A DNA stretch of 64,000 bases from Variibacter sp. (GTDB taxonomy: Bacteria; Pseudomonadota; Alphaproteobacteria; Rhizobiales; Xanthobacteraceae). Shown in pieces: positions 57,002 through 64,000 of the stretch (position 1 is its first letter; the number at the start of each line of letters is the position of its first letter). A program made the translations under genes and the position numbers. The notes below the pieces were generated by a model. The model did no database searches. It saw nothing but the letters and a program-made list of their open reading frames with translations, and was not told the DNA's origin. The stretch lies in assembly GCA_019689555.1 (NCBI GenBank), contig JADGHE010000015.1, positions 1 to 64,000 of the forward strand, read 5' to 3'.

Positions 57002-58147
57002 ATGAGGCGTTCCACCAAGAGAATGAACGGCAGCCTGCTTGCGAGCGTGGCGGCGGCCGCGTTGCTGGCCGCGACAGCGGTGGCCGGCGCGCAAACCGCC
57101 GGTCAGCCGGACAGGCCGCGCGCGGCGCAGGACAAGGTGCAGACACAGCAGGATAGCGGCGATCGTGCCGGACGGGCGGAGCCCAAACGCGATGAAGGTC
57201 GCGCCCAGCCCTCGCCGCGCTCCCGCCGCGATGTCGATCAGAAGGAGGGGCAGGGCGCAAAAAGCGGCGCGAGTGACGAAGGCGGCCGCCAGGGCACGAC
57301 CAAGGGGCGCGCGCAGCGCAACGAACGCGGCGAGCGCGACGGCGCGGGCGATCGTGGTCAGGCGGGTGAACGCGGTCAGTCGGGCGATCGCGGTCAGGCG
57401 GAGCAGGGCCGTCGTGACCAGGATAAAAACAAGGGCGAGAGTGGCCGAACCGGCGAAACGCCCTCGGGAGCGCAAAGCGAGCCTCGCTCGACCCAGGGTC
57501 AGCCGAGAATGGAGCCCGCGCGGCCGAAAGCCGGCGAAACCGAGCCCTCGCAGGGCCGGATGCAGCGCGAGAGCGAGCCCCGCGGGGAGCGCGCGGACCG
57601 CGACCGCGGTTCCCTGAACGAAAGTCAGAAGACCCAGATCCGCGAAAACATCATGCAGCGCAATCCGCGGACCCAGACGGACGTCAACTTCTCGGTGTCG
57701 GTGGGACGGGCGGTGCCGCGCAACGTCGAGCTGCAGACCCTGCCGCCCGATATCGCGCGGATCGTGCCGCGCTACCGCGGCTACAAATATCTGATCGTGC
57801 GCGACGAGATCGTCATCGTCCATCCGCGAACCAACAACGTCGTGACGGTCATCCGCAAGGACGGAGCCGCCACCACCGGTTCGCGGCCGAGCGGCGAGCG
57901 GTTGACCTTCACGCAGACGCAGCGGGAGATGATCCGCCGGCATGCCACGCGCCGGACCTCGGAGGCGGAGCGCATCGATCTTACGGTGGGCGGGGCGGTC
58001 CCGAGCTCCGTCGAGATCTACGAGTTCCCGGACATGGTCTACACCGAGATTCCGGCGCTTCGCCGCTACCGGTATCTGGTGGTGGACGACGAGGTGGTCC
58101 TCGTCGACCCCGACGAGCACCGCATCGTGCACATCCTCAGGGAGTGA
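57002..58147 (+). CDS. DUF1236 domain protein, exported, two domain copies
   Basis: 381-residue exported protein of unknown function. A signal peptide (about 1-32, ending AVAGAQT) is followed by a highly charged Gln/Arg/Glu/Gly-rich disordered region to about 210 with tandem GDRGQ/GERGQ units, then two DUF1236 domains. The first contains VSVGRAVPRNVELQTLPPD and YKYLIVRDEIVIV; the second contains TVGGAVPSSVEIYEFPD and YRYLVVDDEVVLVD. DUF1236 proteins are frequent in Rhizobiales. The ATG at 57002 follows GAGGAGA. An EcfG-like promoter upstream suggests stress induction. It stands alone. Confidence 0.82.
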   Translation: MRRSTKRMNGSLLASVAAAALLAATAVAGAQTAGQPDRPRAAQDKVQTQQDSGDRAGRAEPKRDEGRAQPSPRSRRDVDQKEGQGAKSGASDEGGRQGTTKGRAQRNERGERDGAGDRGQAGERGQSGDRGQAEQGRRDQDKNKGESGRTGETPSGAQSEPRSTQGQPRMEPARPKAGETEPSQGRMQRESEPRGERADRDRGSLNESQKTQIRENIMQRNPRTQTDVNFSVSVGRAVPRNVELQTLPPDIARIVPRYRGYKYLIVRDEIVIVHPRTNNVVTVIRKDGAATTGSRPSGERLTFTQTQREMIRRHATRRTSEAERIDLTVGGAVPSSVEIYEFPDMVYTEIPALRRYRYLVVDDEVVLVDPDEHRIVHILRE

Positions 58148-58351
58148 GCGGCGCAGCCGACGGAAGGCATTGCTCGCCGCTGCGGCGGGCGGCGTCCGGC
58201 CGCCCGCCGTCTTCGTGCGGGCTCGCGCCCGCGCCGGTTCGCTCTCGCGTGCGGGTGGACAGGTGCGGCGCGCCCGAGCCGCTTGCGCACCCGGTTTTTC
58301 GTCCCGCCCTGATTGATATCTTGAGCCTTGCTGCGGGGCGGGAGGGTGAGC

Positions 58352-59221
58352 CTAGAAGGTCTGATAGACGCGTCCCGAGCGGCCGCCGACCCGCGCGAAC
58401 CCGGTTCTCGCCGGCTCGTAGTTCTGGCTGATGGTGAGCGCCCGCGCATAGGAGCCTGCCGCCTTCTCCTTGTCGCCGAGGCGCTCATAGGCGAGGCCGC
58501 GCGCGGTCCAGGCCTGCAGGCTCTGCGGCTCGATCTGCACGGCCTCGTCCAGATCCTTGGCCGCGGCGCCGAAATCGTTGATCGCGATGTAGCTGAGCCC
58601 GCGCGCGGTGATCGCCTCGGCCTGACGGGGGGCGAGGTTGCGCGCGGTGGTGAAGTCCTCGATCGCGAATTCGTGCTGTTTCTGCGCCTGGTAGAGCAGC
58701 CCGCGATTGTAATAGGCCTCGGCCATGTCCGGGCGCAGCGCGATCGCCTTGTTGAAGTCCGCGAGGGCGGGCATCGCCTGCCCCTCCTGCCGGTAGACGA
58801 TGCCGCGGCCGAGATAGGCCGCCGCATAATTGGGGTCGATCTCGATCGCCCGGTTGTAGTCGGCGAGGGCGAGATCGAATCTCTTCATCTGCCGGTAGAC
58901 GAGGCCGCGATTGGCGTAGGCCTGGGCATAGTTCGGGTCGAGGCTGATCGCCTTGCTGAAATCGGCAAGCGCCTCCTGGTGGCGGCCGGCCCGCCCGAGC
59001 ACGGTCCCGCGCACATTGTAGGCCTGCGGGTCGTTCGGGTTGCGCTGGATGACGTCGGTGAGCGAGGCGATGTTGGCGGGCGAGGCCGCCATCGCCTTTT
59101 CCTCGTCCTGCACGGCCGGGGTGCTGCCGGACGTCAGGCATCCGCTCAGCAGAGCGGCGGCGGCCACCGGCGCGAGGACGCGCAGGAACCGACGGTCGCT
59201 GGGGCCACGGGCGAGGATCAT
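58352..59221 (-). CDS. TPR-repeat lipoprotein (NlpI-like)
   Basis: 289-residue predicted lipoprotein with lipobox LSGC (C28) and about six consecutive tetratricopeptide repeats from residue 60 to 270, each with the A-Y-x-N-R-G-x-x-Y and A-I-x-x-D-P-N pattern. It is expected to be anchored to a membrane facing the periplasm and to act as a protein-interaction scaffold, as NlpI does for murein hydrolases. The start at 59221 places the lipobox correctly; a longer start at 59260 is possible. Partner proteins are not indicated by context. Confidence 0.85.
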   Translation of the reverse strand: MILARGPSDRRFLRVLAPVAAAALLSGCLTSGSTPAVQDEEKAMAASPANIASLTDVIQRNPNDPQAYNVRGTVLGRAGRHQEALADFSKAISLDPNYAQAYANRGLVYRQMKRFDLALADYNRAIEIDPNYAAAYLGRGIVYRQEGQAMPALADFNKAIALRPDMAEAYYNRGLLYQAQKQHEFAIEDFTTARNLAPRQAEAITARGLSYIAINDFGAAAKDLDEAVQIEPQSLQAWTARGLAYERLGDKEKAAGSYARALTISQNYEPARTGFARVGGRSGRVYQTF

Positions 59222-59389
59222 TGGCTGTCCTGGCGAGGTCGCAGAAGGAGGAGCGCGCATTTCGCCGCCGAGGTGTTCAAGGCGAATGCGGCGATGTTGC
59301 GACCGCCTCGTCCGCGGCCAGCCGGTGCTGGCGCGGAGGAAAACCGAAGCTCGAAGGGAGAGGGCGATAGGGCCCCTGGAGGCGGCCCC

Positions 59390-59620
59390 TCAGCGGGCCG
59401 ACTTTCCTTTGGCGGGAATGAGGCCCTCGCGCTGCGCGCGCTTGCGGGCGAGTTTGCGTGCGCGACGGATGGCTTCAGCCCTCTCGCGGGCTCTCCTCTC
59501 CGACGGCTTCTCGTAGTGGCCCCGCAACTTCATCTCGCGGAAGATGCCTTCACGCTGCATCTTCTTCTTGAGCGCCTTCAGGGCCTGGTCGACATTGTTG
59601 TCGCGAACGAGAACCTGCAC
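59390..59620 (-). CDS. rpsU: 30S ribosomal protein S21
   Basis: Small-subunit ribosomal protein of 76 residues involved in translation initiation. [20 protein letters not shown] at the start, [16 protein letters not shown] in the middle and a strongly basic tail are diagnostic. It starts with GTG after GGAGGGG. It is monocistronic here, between the TPR lipoprotein and purK genes. The spacing to neighbours (168 and 138 bases) leaves room for its own promoter, though I see no clear hexamers. Confidence 0.97.
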   Translation of the reverse strand: MQVLVRDNNVDQALKALKKKMQREGIFREMKLRGHYEKPSERRARERAEAIRRARKLARKRAQREGLIPAKGKSAR

Positions 59621-59758
59621 GCGGTATCCCCTCCGTTATCGCTTGAGTTGGCATGAAGCTGGCAAACGTCAATCGCGCGCCGCATATGCGCCGCTGCCAG
59701 CCGTTTCCCATTACCAGAACAGATTGCGAAAGTCCACCGTTTCGCCACCGTTTGGCGG

Positions 59759-60856
59759 CTACGGCTCCAACACCAGGCGCGTGACGTGGCCCATTTTGCG
59801 GCCTTCGCGCACCGTCGTCTTGCCATAGAGATGGACAGAGGTGCGGGGCATTGCAAGCCAGCGGGCGTAGTCGTCGATCTCGGCCCCCAGCAGATTCGTC
59901 ATCTCGACGCGTCCGAAGCGCAGCGGCTCAGCCAGCGGCCAGCCGGCGATCGCCCGGATGTGCTGCTCGAACTGCGACACCGAGGCCCCGTCGAGGGTCC
60001 AGTGGCCGGAATTGTGCACGCGGGGAGCGATCTCGTTGACGAGGATTTTCGGCTGCCCGCCTGGCGCGAACACGAACATCTCGACCGCCAGCACGCCCAC
60101 ATAGTCGAAGGCTTCGGCGATCCTGCGGGCGATGGCCAGGGCCTCCGCCGCGATCTCGGCGCTCACGGCGGCGGGCGCCCGGGAGACCTTGAGGATGTGG
60201 TCGCGATGCTCGTTCTCGGTGACGTCGAAGCAGACGACCCTCCCGTCCCGCCCGCGCGCGGCGACGACGGAAATCTCCTTCTCGAAGGGCACGAAGGCCT
60301 CGAGGATGGCCGGCTGGCCGCCGATCTCGCGCCAGGCGACCTCGGGATCGACGGCATCGCGGATGAGGATCTGCCCCTTGCCGTCGTAGCCGAAGCGGCG
60401 GGTCTTGAGGACCGCCGGCCGCCCGATGGCCTCGAGGGCCGGAGCGAGGTCCGCGGCCGAATCGACGGCGACGAATCGGGGGGTGTCGATGCCGAGCGAG
60501 GCGACGAACGTCTTTTCGAACAACCGGTCCTGAGTCGTGGCGAGAACCTTCGGGTCCGGCAGCACCGGCTTGCGCGCGGAGAGGAAGAGCGCGGTCTCCG
60601 CCGGAACATTCTCGAACTCGTAGGTCACCACGTCCACGTCCGCGGCGAAGCGGTCGAGCGCCTCCGTGTCGGAATAGTCGTGGTTGCTGACGCGGTGCAC
60701 CACGTCGAAGGCGGGTGAATCCGGATTCGGAGCAAAGACGTGGCACCGCAGCCCGAGCTTCGCCGCCGCGAGCGCCAGCATGCGGCCGAGCTGGCCGCCG
60801 CCCAGGATGCCGATGGTGGCGTCCGGGCCGAGGACGGTGGGCTTCGGGGACGTCAC
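59759..60856 (-). CDS. purK: 5-(carboxyamino)imidazole ribonucleotide synthase
   Basis: ATP-grasp enzyme of 365 residues that carboxylates AIR to N5-CAIR with ATP and bicarbonate in purine synthesis. The N-terminal [17 protein letters not shown] nucleotide-binding loop, [19 protein letters not shown] and [13 protein letters not shown] near the active site are PurK signatures. It overlaps the purE stop by four bases, so the two are translated together. The product goes directly to PurE. Confidence 0.97.
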   Translation of the reverse strand: MTSPKPTVLGPDATIGILGGGQLGRMLALAAAKLGLRCHVFAPNPDSPAFDVVHRVSNHDYSDTEALDRFAADVDVVTYEFENVPAETALFLSARKPVLPDPKVLATTQDRLFEKTFVASLGIDTPRFVAVDSAADLAPALEAIGRPAVLKTRRFGYDGKGQILIRDAVDPEVAWREIGGQPAILEAFVPFEKEISVVAARGRDGRVVCFDVTENEHRDHILKVSRAPAAVSAEIAAEALAIARRIAEAFDYVGVLAVEMFVFAPGGQPKILVNEIAPRVHNSGHWTLDGASVSQFEQHIRAIAGWPLAEPLRFGRVEMTNLLGAEIDDYARWLAMPRTSVHLYGKTTVREGRKMGHVTRLVLEP

Positions 60857-61359
60857 GCGCCGTCCCCGTCGACGGGCCGCTCGGCGACCCCGTCCGTTTG
60901 CCGCTGCCGATAGGCCTCGAGCCGGCCCGCGACCTCCGGGTCGCCCAGCGACAGCACGCTCGCGGCGAGCAGGGCGGCATTGATCGCGCCCGCCTTGCCG
61001 ATCGCCAGCGTGCCGACCGGCACGCCCGCCGGCATCTGCACGATCGAATACAGCGAATCGACGCCGGACAGCGCCTTCGACTCGACCGGAACGCCGAACA
61101 CCGGCAGGGGCGTGAGCGCAGCCGTCATGCCGGGCAGATGCGCCGCCCCGCCGGCGCCTGCGATGATGACCTTGAACCCGGCCGCCTTGGCGTTGCGCGC
61201 GAAGGCATAGAGCCGGTCAGGCGTGCGATGCGCGGAGATGATGCGGGCCTCATACCCCACACCGAGTTCGTCGAGGGTTGCGGCTGCGTGCCTGAGCGTC
61301 GCCCAGTCGGACTGGCTGCCCATGATGATCGCAACCGGCTTTTCCGTCATTTCGTCCAT
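60853..61359 (-). CDS. purE: N5-carboxyaminoimidazole ribonucleotide mutase
   Basis: Class I PurE, 168 residues, moving the carboxyl group of N5-CAIR to give CAIR in purine synthesis. Motifs seen are [21 protein letters not shown] with the catalytic histidine, [14 protein letters not shown] and the [16 protein letters not shown] region. Either ATG at 61359 or ATG at 61350 can be the start. A very good sigma70 promoter lies 33 bases upstream, so purEK form one constitutive unit. Confidence 0.97.
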   Translation of the reverse strand: MDEMTEKPVAIIMGSQSDWATLRHAAATLDELGVGYEARIISAHRTPDRLYAFARNAKAAGFKVIIAGAGGAAHLPGMTAALTPLPVFGVPVESKALSGVDSLYSIVQMPAGVPVGTLAIGKAGAINAALLAASVLSLGDPEVAGRLEAYRQRQTDGVAERPVDGDGA

Positions 61360-61667
61360 CGAAAGCCGGCAGCACCGAAAAAGAGGCGCGGATTATAGGA
61401 ACCCGCGGGGCACTGGCAAGCGCGTCGCGGCCCTGTCGACAGCCTGAGCCGCCCCGTGGCCCCGCGCGGAAGTCTGGCGCCCGGTTTTGCCTGGGAGAGG
61501 CGGGGCGATGAATCCGGCGGCGCGGCTCGAGGAACCGCAGGGGTGGAAAAGCCCGGGTCGCCTGCCGGCGGACGAGGCGAGGGCGGCCGGCATTGAGCGC
61601 TTCGCCTTTTCCCATCGGGCGCAAATCACCTTATCGTGGCGCAAGCGATTCCTGCCCGGTGGTTCCC
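61360..61667. other. divergent intergenic region purE / GGDEF protein
   Basis: A 308-base gap. It holds the purEK promoter (61392-61419). Toward the GGDEF gene I see no clear plus-strand promoter. The frame is open from 61593, so part of the gap could be coding if translation starts earlier. Confidence 0.5.
61392..61419 (-). promoter_or_regulatory. sigma70 promoter of purEK
   Basis: On the minus strand TTGCCA (61419-61414), 16 bases, TATAAT (61397-61392). The -10 is a perfect consensus and the -35 matches 5/6. Transcription would start near 61385, about 25 bases before the purE ATG. Confidence 0.68.
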
Positions 61668-62378
61668 ATGCCCAAGCCGCAGAAGCAATCGTCGCTCTTG
61701 CGAGGCACGGCCGCAGGCCCGCGCGGGGCCGGGCGGCGCCCGGCTGCGAATGAAGGCGGTGCCCGCGTCGAATGGATGGAACCGCCCCTCCCGGCGGAGG
61801 GGGCGGCGCTTCTGCGCCGGCTTGCCGCCGAAATCGAGGCGCTCAAGGCGGAGCTGGCCGCGGAACGCGCGCGGGCGCGGGAGCTCGAGCTGCGGGCGGA
61901 TATCGACGGCCTGCTCGACATCCTCAACCGGCGGGGGTTCGAGCGCGAGCTGAAGCGTTCGATCGCCTTCGTGAAGCGCTATCGTACGCCGGCGGCGCTC
62001 GTCTACCTCGATCTCGACCGTTTCAAGCCGATCAACGACACCTATGGGCACGCCGCCGGCGACGCGGTTCTGCGTGCGGCGGCGGCCGCGCTCGCGCAGA
62101 GCGTGCGTGCGTCCGACGTGGTGGGCCGGCTGGGCGGCGACGAGCTCGCGGTGCTGCTGTGGAACGTCACCCCCGCGACGGCCGCCGCGAAGGCCGTGGC
62201 GCTGGAGCGGGTGGTGTCCGCAACGACGGTGGAATGGCGCGGAATCCGCCTCTCCGTCGGGGCTTCGGCCGGCGTCGCCATGCTCGAGCCCGAGGACGAT
62301 CCGGTCCGCGCCATTGCGCGGGCGGATCGCGCCATGTATGCCCGCAAGCGCGCCCGCCGGGCCGAATTCACGCGCTGA
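61668..62378 (+). CDS. GGDEF domain protein with GGDEL active-site variant
   Basis: 236-residue soluble protein. A basic N-terminus and a short coiled-coil (about 45-75) precede one GGDEF domain (about 78-232). The DGLLDILNRRGFE entry and DLDRFKPINDTYGHAAGD are canonical. The active-site loop reads GGDEL (156-160) with leucine for the usual phenylalanine, and the inhibitory I-site RxxD (R147-D150) sits at the standard five-residue spacing. Diguanylate cyclase activity making c-di-GMP is possible but may be reduced. There is no sensory domain in the chain. ATG at 61668 is preferred to the earlier 61593. Its 3' end overlaps the convergent DUF465 gene by 11 bases. Confidence 0.85.
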   Translation: MPKPQKQSSLLRGTAAGPRGAGRRPAANEGGARVEWMEPPLPAEGAALLRRLAAEIEALKAELAAERARARELELRADIDGLLDILNRRGFERELKRSIAFVKRYRTPAALVYLDLDRFKPINDTYGHAAGDAVLRAAAAALAQSVRASDVVGRLGGDELAVLLWNVTPATAAAKAVALERVVSATTVEWRGIRLSVGASAGVAMLEPEDDPVRAIARADRAMYARKRARRAEFTR

Positions 62379-62574
62379 TGTCGGGCGTGAGCTGGTCCTC
62401 GATGAAGCTGATGCGGTCGCGCAGCTGCAATTTGCGCTTCTTCAGCCGCTGCACCTGAAGCAGATCGGCCCCCGGCATTTTGTGCAGAGCCTCGATGGCG
62501 ACGTCGAGATCGCGGTGTTCCTGCCTGAGGCGCGCAAGGGTAGCCTCGAGCTCGCGCCGTTCTTCGCTGGTCAT
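62368..62574 (-). CDS. DUF465/YdcH family small protein A
   Basis: 68-residue helical protein of the YdcH (DUF465) family, function unknown. The heptad-like EERRELEATLARLRQEHRDLD helix, a short turn with PGAD, and VQRLKKRKLQLRDRISFIEDQL form a predicted antiparallel helical hairpin. Convergent overlap with the GGDEF gene end is 11 bases. It is divergent from a second family member 219 bases away, and the two share the LKKRKLQLRD / LKRRKLQVKD core. Confidence 0.85.
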   Translation of the reverse strand: MTSEERRELEATLARLRQEHRDLDVAIEALHKMPGADLLQVQRLKKRKLQLRDRISFIEDQLTPDISA

Positions 62575-62793
62575 GGCTGCTGGTGCGCGGCTTCGCGGCG
62601 CATGCCAAAACCCCCCAGATTCCGGCGCGCCCAGTATCCTCCCGGGTTTCCGCGGGTTCAAGCCTCGACCCTGCGGCGGGCTTTCTCGGGGCCGGTTGTG
62701 TTGCGCCGCACAATCACTCACGCGTCGACTTGCGCCGGCGCTGGTGTAAACTTCCCCCGTCAGAGTTCAATCTGGCGAAGGGAGACATTGCCG

Positions 62794-62976
62794 ATGTCCA
62801 TTCAGGCGCATCTTGCGGAACTCGAGCGGCGGCACCGGGCGCTGGAAGATGAGATCGCTGAGGCGATGGCGCACCCCTCCACGGACGATGTCACGATCAC
62901 ACAGCTGAAGCGACGCAAGCTGCAAGTGAAGGACGAGATCGAGCGCTTGAAGCAGGAGGCGCAGGCGGTCCACTAG
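62794..62976 (+). CDS. DUF465/YdcH family small protein B
   Basis: 60-residue YdcH family protein: HLAELERRHRALEDEIAEAM helix, STDD turn and ITQLKRRKLQVKDEIERLK helix. GGGAGA lies eight bases before the ATG, with a CAT at 62799 that is out of frame. Function is unknown; it is divergent from its paralogue at 62368-62574. Confidence 0.87.
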   Translation: MSIQAHLAELERRHRALEDEIAEAMAHPSTDDVTITQLKRRKLQVKDEIERLKQEAQAVH

Positions 62977-63429
62977 GGTCCGCGCGCCCCTCCTGTCTCG
63001 TAATTTTTCATGGCTGCGCCGGCCGCGACCCTCGGGCTGGCGTGAGAGAGGCTGTTGTTCAACCCGACGATCGTTCGCGCGTGCCCGCGTGGCCCCCGCG
63101 CAAGCGGGTGACTCCAAGCGGGTGACTCGTGGCCCCCGCGCAAGCGTGTGACTCGCAGGGCGGCCAAGGCGGCCACTTCAGCACTCAAAGCCTCGAGGAC
63201 CCGCTCGAACGGGTGGCGACACACTGCGGGCGGCAACGCGCTCAGGCGCGTGGGCTCAGGCATGTGCGCGCACGCGCATGCGAACCGCCCGCCCTGGCAA
63301 GGCGGTATTATCGGACGGCGCTTCGTGTTCTACTCCGAGAAAGCGGGGGTGTCGCTCGCGCGCCGCCGGCCCTGCCGCGACGGCGCGGCCAGCGGGCACG
63401 ACCGGCGAGAAGCCAGGGGAGGGGTCGCC
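62977..63429. other. intergenic region before the Bug/TctC gene
   Basis: A 453-base gap. It contains the short tandem repeat at 63088-63154 and a -10-like TATTAT at 63306-63311 without a good -35. I see no credible gene; the open frames across it are shadows. Confidence 0.5.
63088..63154. repeat. imperfect tandem repeat
   Basis: A 27-base unit beginning CGTGGCCCCCGCGCAAGCG and ending GTGACTC occurs at 63088-63114 and again at 63128-63154 with one substitution. A 14-base partial copy, CAAGCGGGTGACTC (63115-63128), sits between them. This looks like slippage or duplication of intergenic DNA. Confidence 0.7.
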
Positions 63430-64000
63430 ATGAGGTTCTGGGTTCTCGGGCTCGCGCTGCTCGCTTTATCTGCGCAACTCGTCGGCCGCGTCGCCGCGCA
63501 GGACTATCCCTCGAGGCCCATCACGCTCGTCGTGCCGTTTCCGCCCGGCGGCGGAGTCGACGCGATGGCGCGCATCGTCGCCGAAAAGCTTTCGGCGTCG
63601 CTGGGTCAGCAGGTGATCGTCGACAACCGCGTCGGCGGCAGCGGCGTGGTGGGCACGCGCGTCGTCGCGCGCGCAGCGCCGGACGGCTACACCCTGCTGC
63701 TCGGCCATTCGGGAACGATGGCGATCAATCCGACGCTCTACAAGAACGCCGGCTACGACCCGCGCAAGGACTTCGCCGCCATCGGCCTCATGGCGACCAT
63801 GCCGGTTGCGCTGCTTTCGCATCCGGCCTTTCCGGGGAAAACGGTCGCCGACGTGATCGCTTTCGCCAAGCACAATCCCGGCAAGCTCAGCTTCGGCACC
63901 TCCGCGGTCGAGACCGGGTCCTACATGTCGGCGGAGCTGTTCAAGGCGGCGGCCGGCATCGACATGACGATCGTTCCGTATCGGGGAACGGCCCCGCTGA
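63430..64000 (+). CDS. Bug family (TctC-type) tripartite tricarboxylate transporter binding protein, 5' part
   Basis: The first 190 residues of a periplasmic solute-binding protein, cut by the window end. A signal peptide (about 1-23, ending VAAQ) is followed by DYPSRPITLVVPFPPGGGVDAMAR, the Bug N-terminal signature, then GTRVVARAAPDGYTLLLGHSG and KLSFGTSAVETGSYMSAELFK. It binds a carboxylate for a TctAB-type permease; such proteins are often scattered away from their permeases. Whether it serves the tctBA pair at 1.5-3.4 kb cannot be judged. Confidence 0.92.
   Translation, partial: MRFWVLGLALLALSAQLVGRVAAQDYPSRPITLVVPFPPGGGVDAMARIVAEKLSASLGQQVIVDNRVGGSGVVGTRVVARAAPDGYTLLLGHSGTMAINPTLYKNAGYDPRKDFAAIGLMATMPVALLSHPAFPGKTVADVIAFAKHNPGKLSFGTSAVETGSYMSAELFKAAAGIDMTIVPYRGTAPL

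Noticed and set aside
57340-57430. CRISPR-like direct repeats in the DUF1236 gene
   Set aside because: The repeats are in-frame coding units (GDRGQ/GERGQ) with no spacers of regular length and no cas genes.
63088-63154. CRISPR array or mobile-element end at the tandem repeat
   Set aside because: There are only two and a half adjacent copies without spacers, and no transposase or integrase gene lies near.

Overview
The window is one continuous, GC-rich (roughly two-thirds G+C) stretch of alphaproteobacterial chromosome, most likely from a member of the Hyphomicrobiales (Rhizobiales), for example near Xanthobacteraceae or Bradyrhizobiaceae. This rests on an aa3-type cytochrome oxidase subunit IV gene, transhydrogenase split into pntAA/pntAB/pntB, DUF882, DUF1236 and DUF465/YdcH proteins, and promoters of the EcfG general-stress type. 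I see no phage, insertion sequence, CRISPR, rRNA or tRNA. The first 43 bases are homopolymer C and G and may be an assembly edge.

Layout. (1) 0.2-10.2 kb is a catabolic region: fumarylacetoacetase-family hydrolase, TctB/TctA carboxylate transporter membrane subunits, aldo/keto reductase, BKACE beta-keto acid cleavage enzyme, cyclase-family hydrolase, ThDP enzyme, flavodoxin-fold quinone reductase and an SDR. A strong promoter with a palindromic operator sits in the BKACE/cyclase divergent gap. (2) 10.3-12.0 kb is a compact cobalt-type nitrile hydratase operon (alpha, beta, accessory protein). (3) 12.0-19.0 kb holds envelope and regulatory genes: DUF882 peptidase, large L,D-transpeptidase, NtrC-type activator, TerC and a small membrane protein. 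(4) 19.2-23.6 kb has an Xre regulator with an unknown partner, oligoendopeptidase F and an ABC1/UbiB kinase. (5) 23.7-28.0 kb has cytochrome oxidase subunit IV, the transhydrogenase operon and an alpha/beta hydrolase. (6) 28.1-47.8 kb is a glycogen/trehalose island: malQ and otsA on the minus strand, then glgE, treS-maltokinase fusion, glgB, glgX, treZ, treY on the plus strand, then a DUF1330 protein and a ROK-type sugar kinase on the minus strand. (7) 48.2-53.9 kb is a sugar-type ABC importer plus an Ldh2-family dehydrogenase. (8) 54.2-56.9 kb is a transsulfuration pair. (9) 57.0-64.0 kb is mixed: DUF1236 stress protein, TPR lipoprotein, ribosomal protein S21, purK/purE, a GGDEF protein, two DUF465 proteins and the 5' part of a Bug/TctC binding protein cut by the window edge.

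How they work together. The island encodes a loop between trehalose and alpha-glucan. TreS turns trehalose into maltose, the fused maltokinase makes maltose 1-phosphate, GlgE polymerises it and GlgB branches the product. GlgX debranches, and TreY/TreZ release trehalose again. OtsA is a separate route to trehalose 6-phosphate and carries an exact GGAAC-N16-CGTT EcfG-type promoter, which ties trehalose synthesis to the general stress response. No otsB, glgA, glgC or glgP is present here.

The most unusual item is the ROK-type kinase at 46722-47792. Its motifs appear in swapped order: the C-terminal ROK half comes first and the N-terminal phosphate-binding half second, as expected for a circular permutation, and the zinc-binding cysteine motif is missing.
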